Source: an uncultured Draconibacterium sp.
GTDB lineage: Bacteria; Bacteroidota; Bacteroidia; Bacteroidales; Prolixibacteraceae
NCBI RefSeq assembly: GCF_963675065.1
Contig: NZ_OY775906.1
Location: 1,404,001 to 1,468,000, forward strand
Reading direction: 5' to 3'
Length of the DNA: 64,000 nt
Below are positions 28,089 through 36,489 of this stretch, in pieces; positions within the stretch are counted from its first letter, which is position 1, and each line of letters begins with the position of its first letter. Under the pieces are notes generated by a model, which did no database searches, was not told the DNA's origin, and worked only from the letters and a program-made list of their open reading frames with translations. The translations under genes were made by a program, and so were the position numbers.

Positions 28089-28859
28089 ATGGAGAAGTTA
28101 TCGATATACGGAACAAACCAAATAAATCCCGGAGAAAGTGTCGTAAAGAACTGCGATCAATTTACGTTGGGTATTAAACGCAACGACGAAGGTTGGTATT
28201 TAAAGACCGTTGATGATAGACATGAAGAAAAAGCCCCGGACAGCGAAGAAATTAATGACGGAACATACTACCACTCCGGGAAATCGAATAAACTTATTCT
28301 GTCTCCTGCCCTTCCTGCTAAACCGATGGTATTTAAAGGAAGCCGAATGGTCGTTTCCCCAAATCAGCGTTTAACTTTTTTTGTGAGGATTCCGATAATA
28401 CTACAGGTATATACCCTTAAAAAGCAGGATGAGAATCTGTTAGCAGAGTTCCCTTTGCAACAAATATCGAACACCTGGTTTGGTGAACCCGTAAACGGAG
28501 AACCTGCATTTGCGCTTGAATCGGAACATTTCCTGAATTTAAAAGCTATTGAGCCTGATGAGAAATTTGCCGTTTGTCCGATAACAATTCATAATAACGA
28601 CAATGCTCCTCTTGAAATCGAACGACTGATCATTCGTGTGGATCAAATGCACCTGTTAAAATATAAGGAGCACCTGGTTACCAGCCATGTAAAGCTGGAA
28701 TATAAAGGTAAAGATCATTTAAGTTCAGCAAGCTATGGGTTCTCGAAAGCTTTTCATGGCGAAAATCACGAAATAATTGCCAAACCACGAAATACTGAAG
28801 GTAAAAGCCTGTTAAAAATTAACTTTCATTTTATTAAAAACATTTATCGTTCTGAATAA
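28089..28859 (+). CDS. DUF432-like protein paired with MscS
   Basis: This 256-residue soluble protein is predicted to be mostly beta, with blocks KPMVFKGSRMVVSPNQ and FFVRIPIILQVYTL and a C-terminal region LIIRVDQMHLLKY. It resembles DUF432, a family that I recall being encoded beside MscS-type channels; I know no function. I chose the ATG at 28089 over the TTG two codons earlier. Its TAA stop shares one base with the next start (TAATG), so translation is coupled to the channel, and a role in gating or assembly is a fair guess. Confidence 0.7.
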   Translation: MEKLSIYGTNQINPGESVVKNCDQFTLGIKRNDEGWYLKTVDDRHEEKAPDSEEINDGTYYHSGKSNKLILSPALPAKPMVFKGSRMVVSPNQRLTFFVRIPIILQVYTLKKQDENLLAEFPLQQISNTWFGEPVNGEPAFALESEHFLNLKAIEPDEKFAVCPITIHNNDNAPLEIERLIIRVDQMHLLKYKEHLVTSHVKLEYKGKDHLSSASYGFSKAFHGENHEIIAKPRNTEGKSLLKINFHFIKNIYRSE

Positions 28860-29698
28860 TGAATTTTGACTTTTCAAAATATTTTAATGCCGGGAACTTT
28901 GAAAGATTGATGTGGGTACTTCTCATCCTGATCGTTGGAATAACGATAATTTACCTGGTGGCATTCATTGCAAAAAAACTTCTACCTAAATCGTTGTCTC
29001 AGCAACGAAAAATGATTATTCGGCGCCTGATTTCTTATTCAGGCTATATATTACTGGGATTCATCCTCATTGCTCAGCTGGATATTGACCCGACACCATT
29101 CTTTGGCGCCGCAGGTGTTATTGGGCTGGTAGTCGGTGTGGCCTCGCAAACCAGTATTGGCAATATTGTTAGTGGCTTTTTCCTGGTTGGCGAAAAATCG
29201 TTCGAAATTGGCGATGTGATAAAAGTTGGCGATAAAGCCGGTGTTGTTTTTAGCATCGATCTTCTCTCAATAAAAATACGAACATTCGATAACCAGCTGT
29301 TGCGGATTCCAAACCAATCGATTATTTCCACTGAACTGACCAATGTTACGCGATTCCCCATTCGCCGCCTTGATTTTAACGTTAGCGTGGCCTACAAAGA
29401 AGATCTGGGAAAAGTAAAAACCTTACTGGAAGAAGTGGCAAAAGCAAACCCATTGAGTTTAGATGAGCCGGAGCCGCTTATTGTTTTTAAAGATTTTGGA
29501 TCCAGCGGAATCGATATCCTGTTGGGAATTTGGTTTGAGAAGCAAAACTACCTGAAAGTAAAAAACTCAATCTTCCAAGAGATAAAAGCCCGATTTGACG
29601 CAGAAGGAATTGAAATTCCATTCCCGCACGTTACTCTATACTCCGGCGAAGCCACGAAACCTTTTCCGGTTATGAACACAACAACAGGCAAAAAATAA
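28859..29698 (+). CDS. MscS-family mechanosensitive channel
   Basis: This 279-residue protein has three membrane segments (about 15-38, 57-80 and 83-110). The pore-lining helix region GAAGVIGLVVGVASQTSIGNIVSG is rich in Gly and Ala, as in MscS TM3. A beta domain follows (GDVIKVGDKAGVV ... RIPNQSIIS) and then an alpha/beta C-terminal domain. Such channels release solutes during hypo-osmotic shock. It is coupled by one base to the upstream DUF432-like gene. Confidence 0.94.
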   Translation: MNFDFSKYFNAGNFERLMWVLLILIVGITIIYLVAFIAKKLLPKSLSQQRKMIIRRLISYSGYILLGFILIAQLDIDPTPFFGAAGVIGLVVGVASQTSIGNIVSGFFLVGEKSFEIGDVIKVGDKAGVVFSIDLLSIKIRTFDNQLLRIPNQSIISTELTNVTRFPIRRLDFNVSVAYKEDLGKVKTLLEEVAKANPLSLDEPEPLIVFKDFGSSGIDILLGIWFEKQNYLKVKNSIFQEIKARFDAEGIEIPFPHVTLYSGEATKPFPVMNTTTGKK

Positions 29699-29700
29699 AT

Positions 29701-30267
29701 CTACAATTTATAAAGGATACGGGTTAAGATGTTTCTGTGAATACCGAGATAGGAAGCAATGTGCTGCCGCTGTAATTTTTGTGCCAGCTCAGGGTATTCT
29801 ACTAAAAATTTACGAATTCGTTGCTCGGCGTTCAGCGACTGGAACGAGTGAATACGATCCATCGCCTGAATGTAACTTTCTTCGGCAAGAATACGCACCG
29901 TACGTTCGAATTTATGATTTTCATCGAGCAAATTCTTAAACTCATCCTTTTCAATAAAAATCAGGCGTGAGTCTTCGTAGGCACGAATGGCTTCGCTTGA
30001 ATCTTTACCCAACACAAATCCGCGGTGATTGCTAACAATAAAGTTATTGGGAGGAAAGAAAAAACGCGATACCCACTCGGTACCGCTGTCGGACAGGTAA
30101 GAAGCGTAAAGCAAACCATCGAGCAAAATACCCAGCTTCTTGTTCTTCTCGCCGTAGTCAATAAATAACTCGCCCTTTTTTAGCACCACCGGTTCGTTCT
30201 TCAAATCGAAAGTATCAATCAGGCTCAGAGTATGCTCAAATCGCGATATTATCTTTTGTCTATCCAT
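29701..30267 (-). CDS. Crp/Fnr-family transcription regulator
   Basis: This 188-residue protein has an N-terminal cyclic-nucleotide-binding-like barrel (VVLKKGELFIDYGEKNKKLGIL) and a short C-terminal helix-turn-helix (LQRQHIASYLGIHRNILTRIL). Canonical cAMP contacts are absent, and no Fnr-type cysteine cluster is seen, so the ligand is unknown. This type is very common in Bacteroidota. It ends 2 nt from the convergent mscS gene. Confidence 0.92.
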   Translation of the reverse strand: MDRQKIISRFEHTLSLIDTFDLKNEPVVLKKGELFIDYGEKNKKLGILLDGLLYASYLSDSGTEWVSRFFFPPNNFIVSNHRGFVLGKDSSEAIRAYEDSRLIFIEKDEFKNLLDENHKFERTVRILAEESYIQAMDRIHSFQSLNAEQRIRKFLVEYPELAQKLQRQHIASYLGIHRNILTRILYKL

Positions 30268-30288
30268 TTCGCTCTAATCTTCGTCTCT

Positions 30289-30358
30289 CATTTCGAAGAG
30301 AAACGGAGAGAAATCTATTTCAAAACAGATTTCTCTCTCGCTGCCCGAATTCGAAATG
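30289..30358. repeat. Long imperfect palindromic intergenic element
   Basis: Outer arms CATTTCGAA (30289-30297) and TTCGAAATG (30350-30358) enclose inner arms GAGAGAAATCT (30306-30316) and AGATTTCTCTC (30327-30337), with a 10-nt loop. It fills the gap between the Crp-like gene and the aminotransferase gene, and could fold into a long RNA hairpin. A half copy lies at 8613-8642, so this is probably a dispersed REP-like element. Confidence 0.65.
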
Positions 30359-30367
30359 ACAAAAAGT

Positions 30368-31681
30368 TTATTTTGAAAAATTCTCGTTAAACAATTTCAA
30401 GCGCTCCTCCAGGTCGCCAAACTGATGCGGCAACACAAATGAAACACAAGCGCGGATACCTTCTTCATCGCTACCGGTATTATCAAGTGCAATGGCACTA
30501 ATTCCGTAGAAAAGTAAGTTGGCAACCAATTCGTTTCCTGTCATACCCGGATAACCAATTGTGAAATAGAAACCATCGGCAATTGGTACGCCCAAATCGT
30601 TTTCGTAAACTACCTTAAAACCGTTTTCATGGAAAAGGCGTTTCATTTCTTTGGCACGTTCGCCATAGGCTTTTACACCATCCACAAAATTGAATTCTCC
30701 TTCGTTGGCCGCTTTAAACATGGCAGCCAGTGCCCACTGCGCCGAATGACAAGTACCCGACGAAAGCGAATACAACAGACGTAAAGTGATAGTAGCTCCA
30801 AAGGTTGTTCCTTTAAAACGCTCCTGCAGATCGGGATAATCGCGGTTAAACAATTTATCGGAAATGGCCATTACGCCAATACGCTGACCGGCATAAGAAA
30901 ATATTTTCGAGCTACTGATAAACAACACATAATTATCGGTATAATGAGCAACCGACGGCGGGTATGGTGCTTCACCCGGTTTCGAAAAATCGGTTCGGAA
31001 ATCCATACCGAAATACGCCAGGTCTTCCATTACAATCACATCGTATTTATTGGCCAATTCGCCAATAATCTGTAATTCCTCATCGGTAAAGCAGATCCAC
31101 GCCGGGTTGTTCGGGTTAGAGTAAACAATGGAATTGATGTTTCCTTTTGCAAGAAACGATTCCAGTTTTTCCTTCAGCTTTTCGCCACGGTAATTAAAAA
31201 CATCAAAAGTTTCGTATTTCTGGCCCAGCACCATCATTTGTTGTTTCTGCACCGGAAATCCGGGATCGATAAACAAAACGGTGTCTTTCTTTTTATCGCA
31301 GTTACCGGCCGCCATAAAAGCAGCGTATGTTCCCTGCATCGATCCGGTAGTTGGGATACAACCTGCAGGTGCTACATCAACATTCAGGAAGTTTTTAATG
31401 AATTTCGATGATTCTTCCTTTAATGGTTTTATTCCGTCAACCATTGGGTAAACAGCCGATACACCGCGGTCGAGCGCTTCTTTTTCGGCTTCAACACCAA
31501 CTTTTGCCGGCGGCAAACCGGGCACACCCATTTCCATGCGAATGTATTTAAAATCGCTGGCTTCTTCAACCATATTTACCAGGGCTACAATTTCGCGGAT
31601 GGATGCTTTGCCAATATCGGGAATGCGCAATTGCGCTATCTTATCTTCAACAAGTTTTTTGTCGAGAGGTGAATTATTCAT
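30368..31681 (-). CDS. PLP-dependent class I/II aminotransferase
   Basis: This 437-residue fold-type I aminotransferase has the PLP Lys in FISSSKIFSYAGQRIG. Upstream it shows YSNPNNPAW (substrate and PLP contacts) and VMEDLAYFGMD (Asp/Tyr PLP ring contacts). The gene lies downstream of flavodoxin and prephenate dehydratase on the same strand, so transamination of phenylpyruvate or a related keto acid is a reasonable guess. Sequence alone does not fix the substrate. A decayed intergenic repeat separates it from flavodoxin by about 150 nt, so an operon is not certain. Confidence 0.9.
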   Translation of the reverse strand: MNNSPLDKKLVEDKIAQLRIPDIGKASIREIVALVNMVEEASDFKYIRMEMGVPGLPPAKVGVEAEKEALDRGVSAVYPMVDGIKPLKEESSKFIKNFLNVDVAPAGCIPTTGSMQGTYAAFMAAGNCDKKKDTVLFIDPGFPVQKQQMMVLGQKYETFDVFNYRGEKLKEKLESFLAKGNINSIVYSNPNNPAWICFTDEELQIIGELANKYDVIVMEDLAYFGMDFRTDFSKPGEAPYPPSVAHYTDNYVLFISSSKIFSYAGQRIGVMAISDKLFNRDYPDLQERFKGTTFGATITLRLLYSLSSGTCHSAQWALAAMFKAANEGEFNFVDGVKAYGERAKEMKRLFHENGFKVVYENDLGVPIADGFYFTIGYPGMTGNELVANLLFYGISAIALDNTGSDEEGIRACVSFVLPHQFGDLEERLKLFNENFSK

Positions 31682-31727
31682 GCTTTAAATTTCAAGGTAT
31701 TCAACTTCAGCGTTCAGTTTCCAGTCA

Positions 31728-31762
31728 TTACAAAGAACTCGCAGAAAAGTCACAGTGTTACA
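31728..31762 (+). repeat. Decayed copy of the TTTTACCACAGAGTT intergenic repeat
   Basis: TTACAAAGAACTCGCAGAAA and the following AGTCACAGTGTTACA align with the cores at 35262 and 40134, with several substitutions. It sits in the gap between the flavodoxin and aminotransferase genes. Confidence 0.5.
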
Positions 31763-31834
31763 GCAAGACCAAAAGTCTCAGAAGCAGTTTTCTATCTACC
31801 ACCCTCTGGCCCGCAGTTGCTGTGCTCAAGGTCT

Positions 31835-32359
31835 TTATAATCCGAAATCAGGTTTAATCTGCTCAATCCAGGCTGCCACACGTTCGTCAGTCATCTCCGG
31901 CTCAAAATCTTCGTCAAGCGGTAACCCAATGAACTTTCCGTCTACTACTGCGTCCGATTCGTCGAACTCGTAACCTTCAGTGTCAACCGGCCCAACCAAT
32001 ACAGCATCGTTTTTCATCAGCTCTTTTCCCAGTAAACCAATATGGTCAACAAAAGCATGCGCGTAGGTTACATGATCACCTAAACCAAAAATAGCTACTG
32101 TTTTGTTGCTGTAATCTACTTTTGAAATTTCGGGTAAGAATTTTCCCCAGTCGTTATTTGAGAAACTCGAATCCCAGGTGTCTTTTCCAACAGTAGAAAG
32201 ACCAAAAATTATCTTATCGTATTTCTCCAGGTCGGCAGCCGAAGCATTTTTTACTGCTACCATCTCCACTTTATCTTCGCCAATTAGTTCTTGTATTTTG
32301 TCTGCCACGCGGTTCACCGATCCACCTTCAGGACCGTAAAAAATTGCTATTTTACTCAT
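31835..32359 (-). CDS. Long-chain flavodoxin
   Basis: This 174-residue protein has the flavodoxin fold, with IIFGLSTVGKDTWDSSF at the first FMN aromatic loop and FGLGDHVTYAHAFVD at the second, matching the long-chain FldA type. The phosphate loop reads FYGPEGGSVNRVA instead of the usual (S/T)xTGxT, so FMN phosphate binding must differ. It is an electron carrier; its partners are not shown by the sequence. It sits 17 nt downstream of prephenate dehydratase on the same strand. Confidence 0.9.
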   Translation of the reverse strand: MSKIAIFYGPEGGSVNRVADKIQELIGEDKVEMVAVKNASAADLEKYDKIIFGLSTVGKDTWDSSFSNNDWGKFLPEISKVDYSNKTVAIFGLGDHVTYAHAFVDHIGLLGKELMKNDAVLVGPVDTEGYEFDESDAVVDGKFIGLPLDEDFEPEMTDERVAAWIEQIKPDFGL

Positions 32360-32376
32360 ATCGTATTGTTTTAGTT

Positions 32377-33207
32377 TTATTCATTATGTAGGTTTCCTTT
32401 TTGATATTCGCCTAAAATCGACAGGCTCGATGCACATTTCAGCACCTGGTGAATAGCGCGATCGTAGTTTTCGGGTTTTTCCCACTCAATATCAACATGG
32501 AACATATATTCGTTGGGTTTACCAATTTTTGGTACCGATTGAATTTTGGTGAGGTTAATCTCATTTTTGGCAAAGGTATTCAACACCGCTGCCAGCGATC
32601 CGTAAAAATGCCCCACTTCAAAACACACCGATGCTTTATTGCTTCCCTCTGTTGGGTTGCCATGTTTCGACAAAACCCAAAAGCGGGTGTAGTTCTTTTT
32701 GTTGGTTTCAATTCCGGTATCCAGAACACTCAATCCATACAACTCGGCCGAGCGCAGGTTAGCAATCGATGCACCATCTTTCAAGTTTTTATCAGCCACC
32801 AGTTTCGAGGATGCTGCCGTATCAAGTTTTTCGTGCAACTGCGCGTTAGGATAATTGTGTTCGATGTACTCCATACACTGGCGCAAGGCAATGGGGTGCG
32901 AGTGTATATCTTTAATATCCTCCGGTTTCACTCCTTCATTCACGAGTAAATTCATTTGTATATGAATATAAATCTCGCCAATAATGCGCAAATGATAATC
33001 GCGAATCAGCTGGTAATTATTCAATAAACTACCGGCAATGGAGTTTTCAATGGCCATAACGGCATAATCCACCTGGTCGTTATCAATCATCTCGCATACG
33101 GTAGTAAATGTCTTACACTCAACCACCTCAATCTCTTCATCAAAATATCGTCTGGCCGCATCCTCGTGAAAAGAGCCGGCTATTCCTTGAATTGCTATCC
33201 GTTTCAT
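32377..33207 (-). CDS. pheA: Prephenate dehydratase
   Basis: This 276-residue enzyme makes phenylpyruvate from prephenate. The catalytic domain starts IQGIAGSFHEDAARRYF and contains AIENSIAGSLLNNY and the signature TRFWVLS. A C-terminal ACT domain (VCFEVGHFYGSLAAVL ... IQSVPKIGKPNEYMF, about 190-270) should give feedback control by phenylalanine. There is no fused chorismate mutase domain. It leads a likely cluster with flavodoxin and the aminotransferase. Confidence 0.94.
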   Translation of the reverse strand: MKRIAIQGIAGSFHEDAARRYFDEEIEVVECKTFTTVCEMIDNDQVDYAVMAIENSIAGSLLNNYQLIRDYHLRIIGEIYIHIQMNLLVNEGVKPEDIKDIHSHPIALRQCMEYIEHNYPNAQLHEKLDTAASSKLVADKNLKDGASIANLRSAELYGLSVLDTGIETNKKNYTRFWVLSKHGNPTEGSNKASVCFEVGHFYGSLAAVLNTFAKNEINLTKIQSVPKIGKPNEYMFHVDIEWEKPENYDRAIHQVLKCASSLSILGEYQKGNLHNE

Positions 33208-33226
33208 TAATTTCTTTTAAGCAGAC

Positions 33227-33234
33227 CAAATATA
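33227..33234 (-). promoter_or_regulatory. Putative -7 box for pheA
   Basis: The minus strand reads TATATTTG, matching TAnnTTTG, 20 nt before the pheA start. Only a weak TTTC-like -33 is seen upstream. Confidence 0.35.
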
Positions 33235-33437
33235 CGAATTATGCGCTAAGTGAAAGGATTTCGGCGTAGAATGCCTTTAAAATTTAAAGAACAATCGCCA
33301 TAATTCACAAAATTGTTTTTGTTACACTTTGAGAATCGCATATTCGACATTTAGAGTAATGTTTTATAAGAATTCCGAATACTTTCTAAAACACATACAA
33401 AAAATGAAACGATCAAGAATATTTTAAACGAACCTTG

Positions 33438-33445
33438 TACCTTTG
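33438..33445 (+). promoter_or_regulatory. Putative -7 box for the sulfatase gene
   Basis: TACCTTTG matches TAnnTTTG, 35 nt before the sulfatase ATG. No clear TTTG is found at the -33 position. Confidence 0.35.
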
Positions 33446-33479
33446 TATCAACACTAACAGCTGAAATTAAACTAAACCA

Positions 33480-35045
33480 ATGAAGAACTTATTCCTGATA
33501 ATTTGTGTGATTAATGTACTTTGTTTAAGTGCATGTTCAACAAAAACCAGCGAGCAACAACATCCCAACATCATTTATATTTTAGCCGACGACCTTGGCT
33601 ACGGCGACATATCAGCTTTTAACGAGCAGGGGAAAATACAAACTCCGAATATCGACAAACTGGCTACTGATGGCATACGATTTACTGATGCACACACCAC
33701 TTCGGCAGTTTGCACACCCACCCGCTATGGCATTTTAACAGGCCGTTACAATTGGCGGAGTCCGTTAAAATGGGGCGTACTTACCGGCAAATCAAAAGCA
33801 CTAATTCCGCAAAGCCGGAAGACTGTGGCTAAAATGTTACAGGAAAACAACTATACAACAGCATTTATCGGGAAATGGCATTTGGGCTGGGACTGGGCCA
33901 TAAAGGATGAAGCAGATAACGGTGGCGAAGGTTGGAGTCCGGAAGATTTCGATAACATCGATTTTTCGAAACCTGTGAAAAATGGCCCGAAAGAATTGGG
34001 ATTTGACTATTCTTACGGGCACAGCGCCTCACTGGATATGGCTCCCTACGTTTATGTAGAGAATGGCATGCCCACACAAGTTCCCGATTCGATGAGTGTA
34101 AACACCGGCAAATACTCGTGGTGGCGTGAAGGGCCCACATCGGCCGACTTTATTCACGAGGATGTTACGCCTAATTTTTTTCGTAAATCATTTACGTACA
34201 TAAAAGAAATGTCAGGGCAGGAGAAACCGTTCTTTTTGTACCTGGCACTGCCCTCTCCTCACACGCCCATTTTACCCACCGAAGAGTGGCAGGGTAAAAG
34301 TGGACTAAATCCCTACGGCGATTTTGTGATGATGGTTGATGACTATGTTGGACAAATGCAACAAATAATAAAAGAAGCAGGAATTGAAGAAAATACGATT
34401 GTGATTTTTACCAGCGATAATGGTTGCGCTCCGGCTGCAAAAATTGAGGAACTGACTGCAAAAGGCCACTACCCCAGTTACATTTATCGGGGGCACAAAG
34501 CTGACATTTTTGAGGGAGGCCACCGTGTTCCGTTTATCGTAAAATGGCCGGGAAAAATTACTCCGGGATCATTGTCGGGCCATACAATCTGCACCACCGA
34601 CCTGATGGCAACATGCGCCGAAATTATTGGCTACCAACTGGCAGACAACGAAGGAGAAGACAGTTTCAGTATGTTACCCTTGATCGACGAAACCATCCAC
34701 AACCAGCCCATTCGTGAGGCAATGGTACACCATTCTATCAACGGCAGTTTTGCCATTAGGAAAGGTCCGTGGAAACTGAATCTATGCCCAGGCTCGGGAG
34801 GATGGAGTTACCCGAGGCCGGAAAACAAAGAAGTTATTGATACACTCCCGAAGTACCAGTTGTATAATCTGGAAAACGATCCGGGCGAAACCAACAACCT
34901 CTACCTAACCAACAAGGAAAAGGCTGATGAACTAAAGGCGCTGTTGACGAAATACATCGTTGAAGGACGAAGTACTCCGGGAGTACCGCAACAAAACGAT
35001 CCGATCGATTTCGACTGGCAACAAGTAGATTTTATTAATGAGTAA
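33480..35045 (+). CDS. Sulfatase (S1 family) lipoprotein
   Basis: This 521-residue protein has the lipobox LSAC (Cys19). The formylglycine motif CTPTR with Cys78 (SAVCTPTRYGILTG) would be modified by an anaerobic or FGE-type maturase. Metal ligands Asp37-Asp38 (LADDLGYGD) and FTSDNGCAP further along are present, as is GKWHLG. It resembles arylsulfatase and GalNAc/fucan sulfatase branches. The likely role is removing sulfate from polysaccharides at the cell surface. No carbohydrate-uptake genes flank it; the nearest glycosidase is the GH29 fucosidase 14 kb upstream. Confidence 0.94.
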   Translation: MKNLFLIICVINVLCLSACSTKTSEQQHPNIIYILADDLGYGDISAFNEQGKIQTPNIDKLATDGIRFTDAHTTSAVCTPTRYGILTGRYNWRSPLKWGVLTGKSKALIPQSRKTVAKMLQENNYTTAFIGKWHLGWDWAIKDEADNGGEGWSPEDFDNIDFSKPVKNGPKELGFDYSYGHSASLDMAPYVYVENGMPTQVPDSMSVNTGKYSWWREGPTSADFIHEDVTPNFFRKSFTYIKEMSGQEKPFFLYLALPSPHTPILPTEEWQGKSGLNPYGDFVMMVDDYVGQMQQIIKEAGIEENTIVIFTSDNGCAPAAKIEELTAKGHYPSYIYRGHKADIFEGGHRVPFIVKWPGKITPGSLSGHTICTTDLMATCAEIIGYQLADNEGEDSFSMLPLIDETIHNQPIREAMVHHSINGSFAIRKGPWKLNLCPGSGGWSYPRPENKEVIDTLPKYQLYNLENDPGETNNLYLTNKEKADELKALLTKYIVEGRSTPGVPQQNDPIDFDWQQVDFINE

Positions 35046-35104
35046 AAGCAATTAAAAGCTATCACCAACAACAATAGCTAGCTAACTAACTGATTTTCTA
35101 ACAT

Positions 35105-35400
35105 CCCGGAGCTCTATTTGTAACTTTCGTAGGGCTACGAAAGCTTCACCGGGTTCTCAAAACGAGAGTATTGAGAGTGTACAACTAACTGTGTTTTATA
35201 AACAGTTTTCAGTCGCAAACTGCGATTTTACAAATTAGCAGTTTTTCAATTCAATAATTGGGTTTTACCACAGAGTTGCGCAGAGAAGTCACGGAGTTTC
35301 ACAGAGAATGAAAGTCGTAGTGGCAGTTTTACAATTTAACAATTTTTCAATTTGTCAGTTTAGCAATTTTACAACCTCATCGTCATAGTGCTCACAGTCT
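35105..35400. repeat. Palindrome plus copy of the TTTTACCACAGAGTT repeat
   Basis: The convergent gap between the sulfatase and flavoenzyme genes holds two things. First is a nested palindrome at 35105-35153, with outer CCCGG/CCGGG and inner CTTTCGTAG/CTACGAAAG. Second is a copy of the intergenic repeat with core at about 35262-35307, flanked on both sides by short runs of variants of TTTTACAATTTAGCA. There is no coding signal. Confidence 0.7.
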
Positions 35401-35413
35401 CACGAAGCTTTGG

Positions 35414-36364
35414 CTAAAATTCAAACCGTCCCTGCCCCGCGGATTTTTGGGCAGCTTCGTATGCCGAAATAATATCGCCCATAATTTCTGCAACTGGTCG
35501 AATCTGATTTAACTGAGCAGAAACCTGGCCTATTTCCAGCTCGCCTTCGTCGAGATCGCCTTCAAAGATTCCTTTTTTTGCCCGGCCACGCCCCAGCAGT
35601 TCGCTCATCGCCTCAGGTGATTGTCCGGCTTTTTCGGCTTCATCAACCCGATTAAAAAAGTTGTTCTTTACCAAACGTACCGGTGCCAGTTTTTTTAGTG
35701 CCAGTTTTGTTCCGCCTTCGCCCAGTTCAGTTACCAATCGTTTAAAATCGGGGTGTGCCGACGATTCTTCCGACACGGCAAATGCCGATCCGATCTGTAC
35801 CCCATCAGCACCTAAAACCATTGCAGCCAACATCGCTTCTCCCGATCCTATTCCTCCGGCGGCGAGCAATGGCAAATTGGTAGCTTTTCGCACCGATGGG
35901 ATCAGTGTCATCGTAGTGGTTTCTTCACGTCCGTTGTGTCCGCCGGCTTCAAAACCTTCGGCAACAATGGCATCAACACCGGCCGCCTCACATTTACCGG
36001 CAAAAAACGAGCTTGAAACCACATGCGCCACTGTAATGCCTTTATCTTTTAACCAGCCGGTCCATTTTTTAGGACTACCGGCCGATGTAAAAACCACCGG
36101 CACTTCGTGTGCGGCAATAATATTCATAACCCGCTCGGTTTCGGGGTACATCAATGGCACGTTCACCCCAAAAGGTTTATCGGTTGCAGCCTTCATTTTT
36201 ACGATGTGCTCCTCCAGCGTTTCGGGGTGCATCGACCCGGCGCCAATCAGTCCAAGTCCTCCGCTGTTACTCACTGCCGAAGCCAGTTTCCATCCTGAAC
36301 ACCAAACCATTCCCCCTTGTATAACGGGATATTTTATATTGAATAAATTACAAATTCGATTCAT
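35414..36364 (-). CDS. FMN-dependent nitronate monooxygenase / FabK-type enoyl reductase family
   Basis: This 316-residue TIM-barrel flavoprotein starts with IKYPVIQGGMVWCSG. It contains the FabK/nitronate monooxygenase signature AEGFEAGGHNG with catalytic His143, and the FMN phosphate loops LAAGGIGSGEAM and GADGVQIGSAF. Following the His is TTTMTLIP, which is closer to FabK (enoyl-ACP reductase II) than to classic nitronate monooxygenase. Whether it acts in fatty-acid synthesis or nitroalkane detoxification cannot be told from sequence. It is transcribed alone. Confidence 0.88.
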   Translation of the reverse strand: MNRICNLFNIKYPVIQGGMVWCSGWKLASAVSNSGGLGLIGAGSMHPETLEEHIVKMKAATDKPFGVNVPLMYPETERVMNIIAAHEVPVVFTSAGSPKKWTGWLKDKGITVAHVVSSSFFAGKCEAAGVDAIVAEGFEAGGHNGREETTTMTLIPSVRKATNLPLLAAGGIGSGEAMLAAMVLGADGVQIGSAFAVSEESSAHPDFKRLVTELGEGGTKLALKKLAPVRLVKNNFFNRVDEAEKAGQSPEAMSELLGRGRAKKGIFEGDLDEGELEIGQVSAQLNQIRPVAEIMGDIISAYEAAQKSAGQGRFEF

Positions 36365-36489
36365 ACTTCTCTTTCAATTAAATTAACTACTGAAATTGTG
36401 AATTAACACAAAGCTGAACGATTTTACGGTCGCACGGTTCAAAAAAATACAGCTAAAATATTTAGGGAATGAATTGCCTATTCATGAAA

